From Pseudomonadota bacterium (lineage in GTDB: Bacteria; Pseudomonadota; Alphaproteobacteria; Rhizobiales; Xanthobacteraceae): a stretch of DNA of 6,404 nucleotides. The DNA is taken from positions 1 to 6,404 of the forward strand of contig JAEYAU010000149.1 in NCBI GenBank assembly GCA_023404705.1. Direction: 5' to 3'. Numbering within the stretch: the first letter of the stretch is position 1; each line of letters starts with the position of its first letter. The notes beneath the pieces are model-generated. The model worked only from the letters and a program-made list of their open reading frames with translations. It did not search any database and was not told the origin of the DNA. Position numbers and translations under genes: made by a program. Below are positions 6,122 through 6,404 of the stretch, piece by piece.

Positions 6122-6404
6122 TTACAGAGCCTGGTGCTGAAGCGGTGTGGGACGGTGATCCTCATCCAGCACCTGCCACTCCACCGGGCCGCTCATACCC
6201 TTGACAAGGTCATAACGTTGTTGACCATAAGGAGGAACCAGCTTGCGCAAGCCATCCGCTGAGATCGGCTTTCCTCCCACCGTGACCTGGCTGAAATTGA
6301 TGTAAAATGGCGTCGGGTTATCGACCACCAGACTCTCACCCTGACGACTGAATCGCAGCTGCGCGGCCGCTTTCTTTACTCCCCCTGCAGGTAATCCTTC
6401 AGGG
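6122..6404 (-). CDS. Periplasmic fimbrial chaperone (PapD-like), C-terminal part
   Basis: The last 93 residues of a gene that continues beyond the right edge. The visible part is the second immunoglobulin-like domain of PapD-family chaperones, including AAAQLRFSRQGESLVV and the family signature NPTPFYINFSQVTVGG, followed by LVPPYGQQRYDL, where the domain's late strands lie. These proteins bind pilin subunits in the periplasm, complete their fold by donor-strand complementation and deliver them to the usher. The subunit-binding G1 strand and the conserved Arg/Lys pair are in the missing part, so the FGS/FGL subclass cannot be judged. The stop TAA at 6122-6124 is 4 nt before the preferred usher start, showing the two genes share a transcript. 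Confidence 0.93.
   Translation of the reverse strand, partial: PEGLPAGGVKKAAAQLRFSRQGESLVVDNPTPFYINFSQVTVGGKPISADGLRKLVPPYGQQRYDLVKGMSGPVEWQVLDEDHRPTPLQHQAL

Overview
The window looks like enterobacterial chromosomal DNA (Enterobacteriaceae level; I cannot fix genus or species). The main evidence is a chaperone-usher fimbrial cluster of gammaproteobacterial type, with strong Shine-Dalgarno sites where they are needed and a sigma70-like promoter. Nearly everything is on the minus strand, so transcription runs from the right edge towards position 804.

Reading in the direction of transcription: (1) the C-terminal 93 residues of a periplasmic PapD-like fimbrial chaperone, cut by the right edge; (2) a complete outer-membrane usher of about 882 residues, starting 4 nt after the chaperone stop; (3) after 53 nt, a 422-residue exported protein with five 36-residue Sel1-like repeats and a long acidic Pro/Glu/Ser/Thr-rich tail, an unusual member for a fimbrial operon; (4) after a 233-nt AT-rich gap with a good promoter candidate, a 369-residue two-domain fimbrial subunit, probably the tip adhesin. 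Its N-terminal domain is AT-rich and its C-terminal pilin domain is GC-rich. No major pilin gene is visible; if there is one it lies beyond the right edge.

The left 800 bases are different. Positions 1-379 on the plus strand encode the end of an EamA/DMT-type inner-membrane transporter interrupted by an in-frame TAA. Positions 380-803 hold a GC-rich hairpin, two tiny overlapping plus-strand reading frames with good ribosome-binding sites, and a 9-bp perfect hairpin with T-tracts on both sides. That hairpin probably terminates the fimbrial transcript from the right and any small plus-strand transcript from the left.

Expected working: the chaperone folds and caps subunits in the periplasm, the usher translocates and assembles them, and the two-domain subunit presents a binding domain at the tip. 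The role of the Sel1-repeat protein is unknown. Its location and signal peptide suggest a periplasmic or envelope accessory, possibly a protein-protein scaffold for this pilus. It is the most interesting element of the window.
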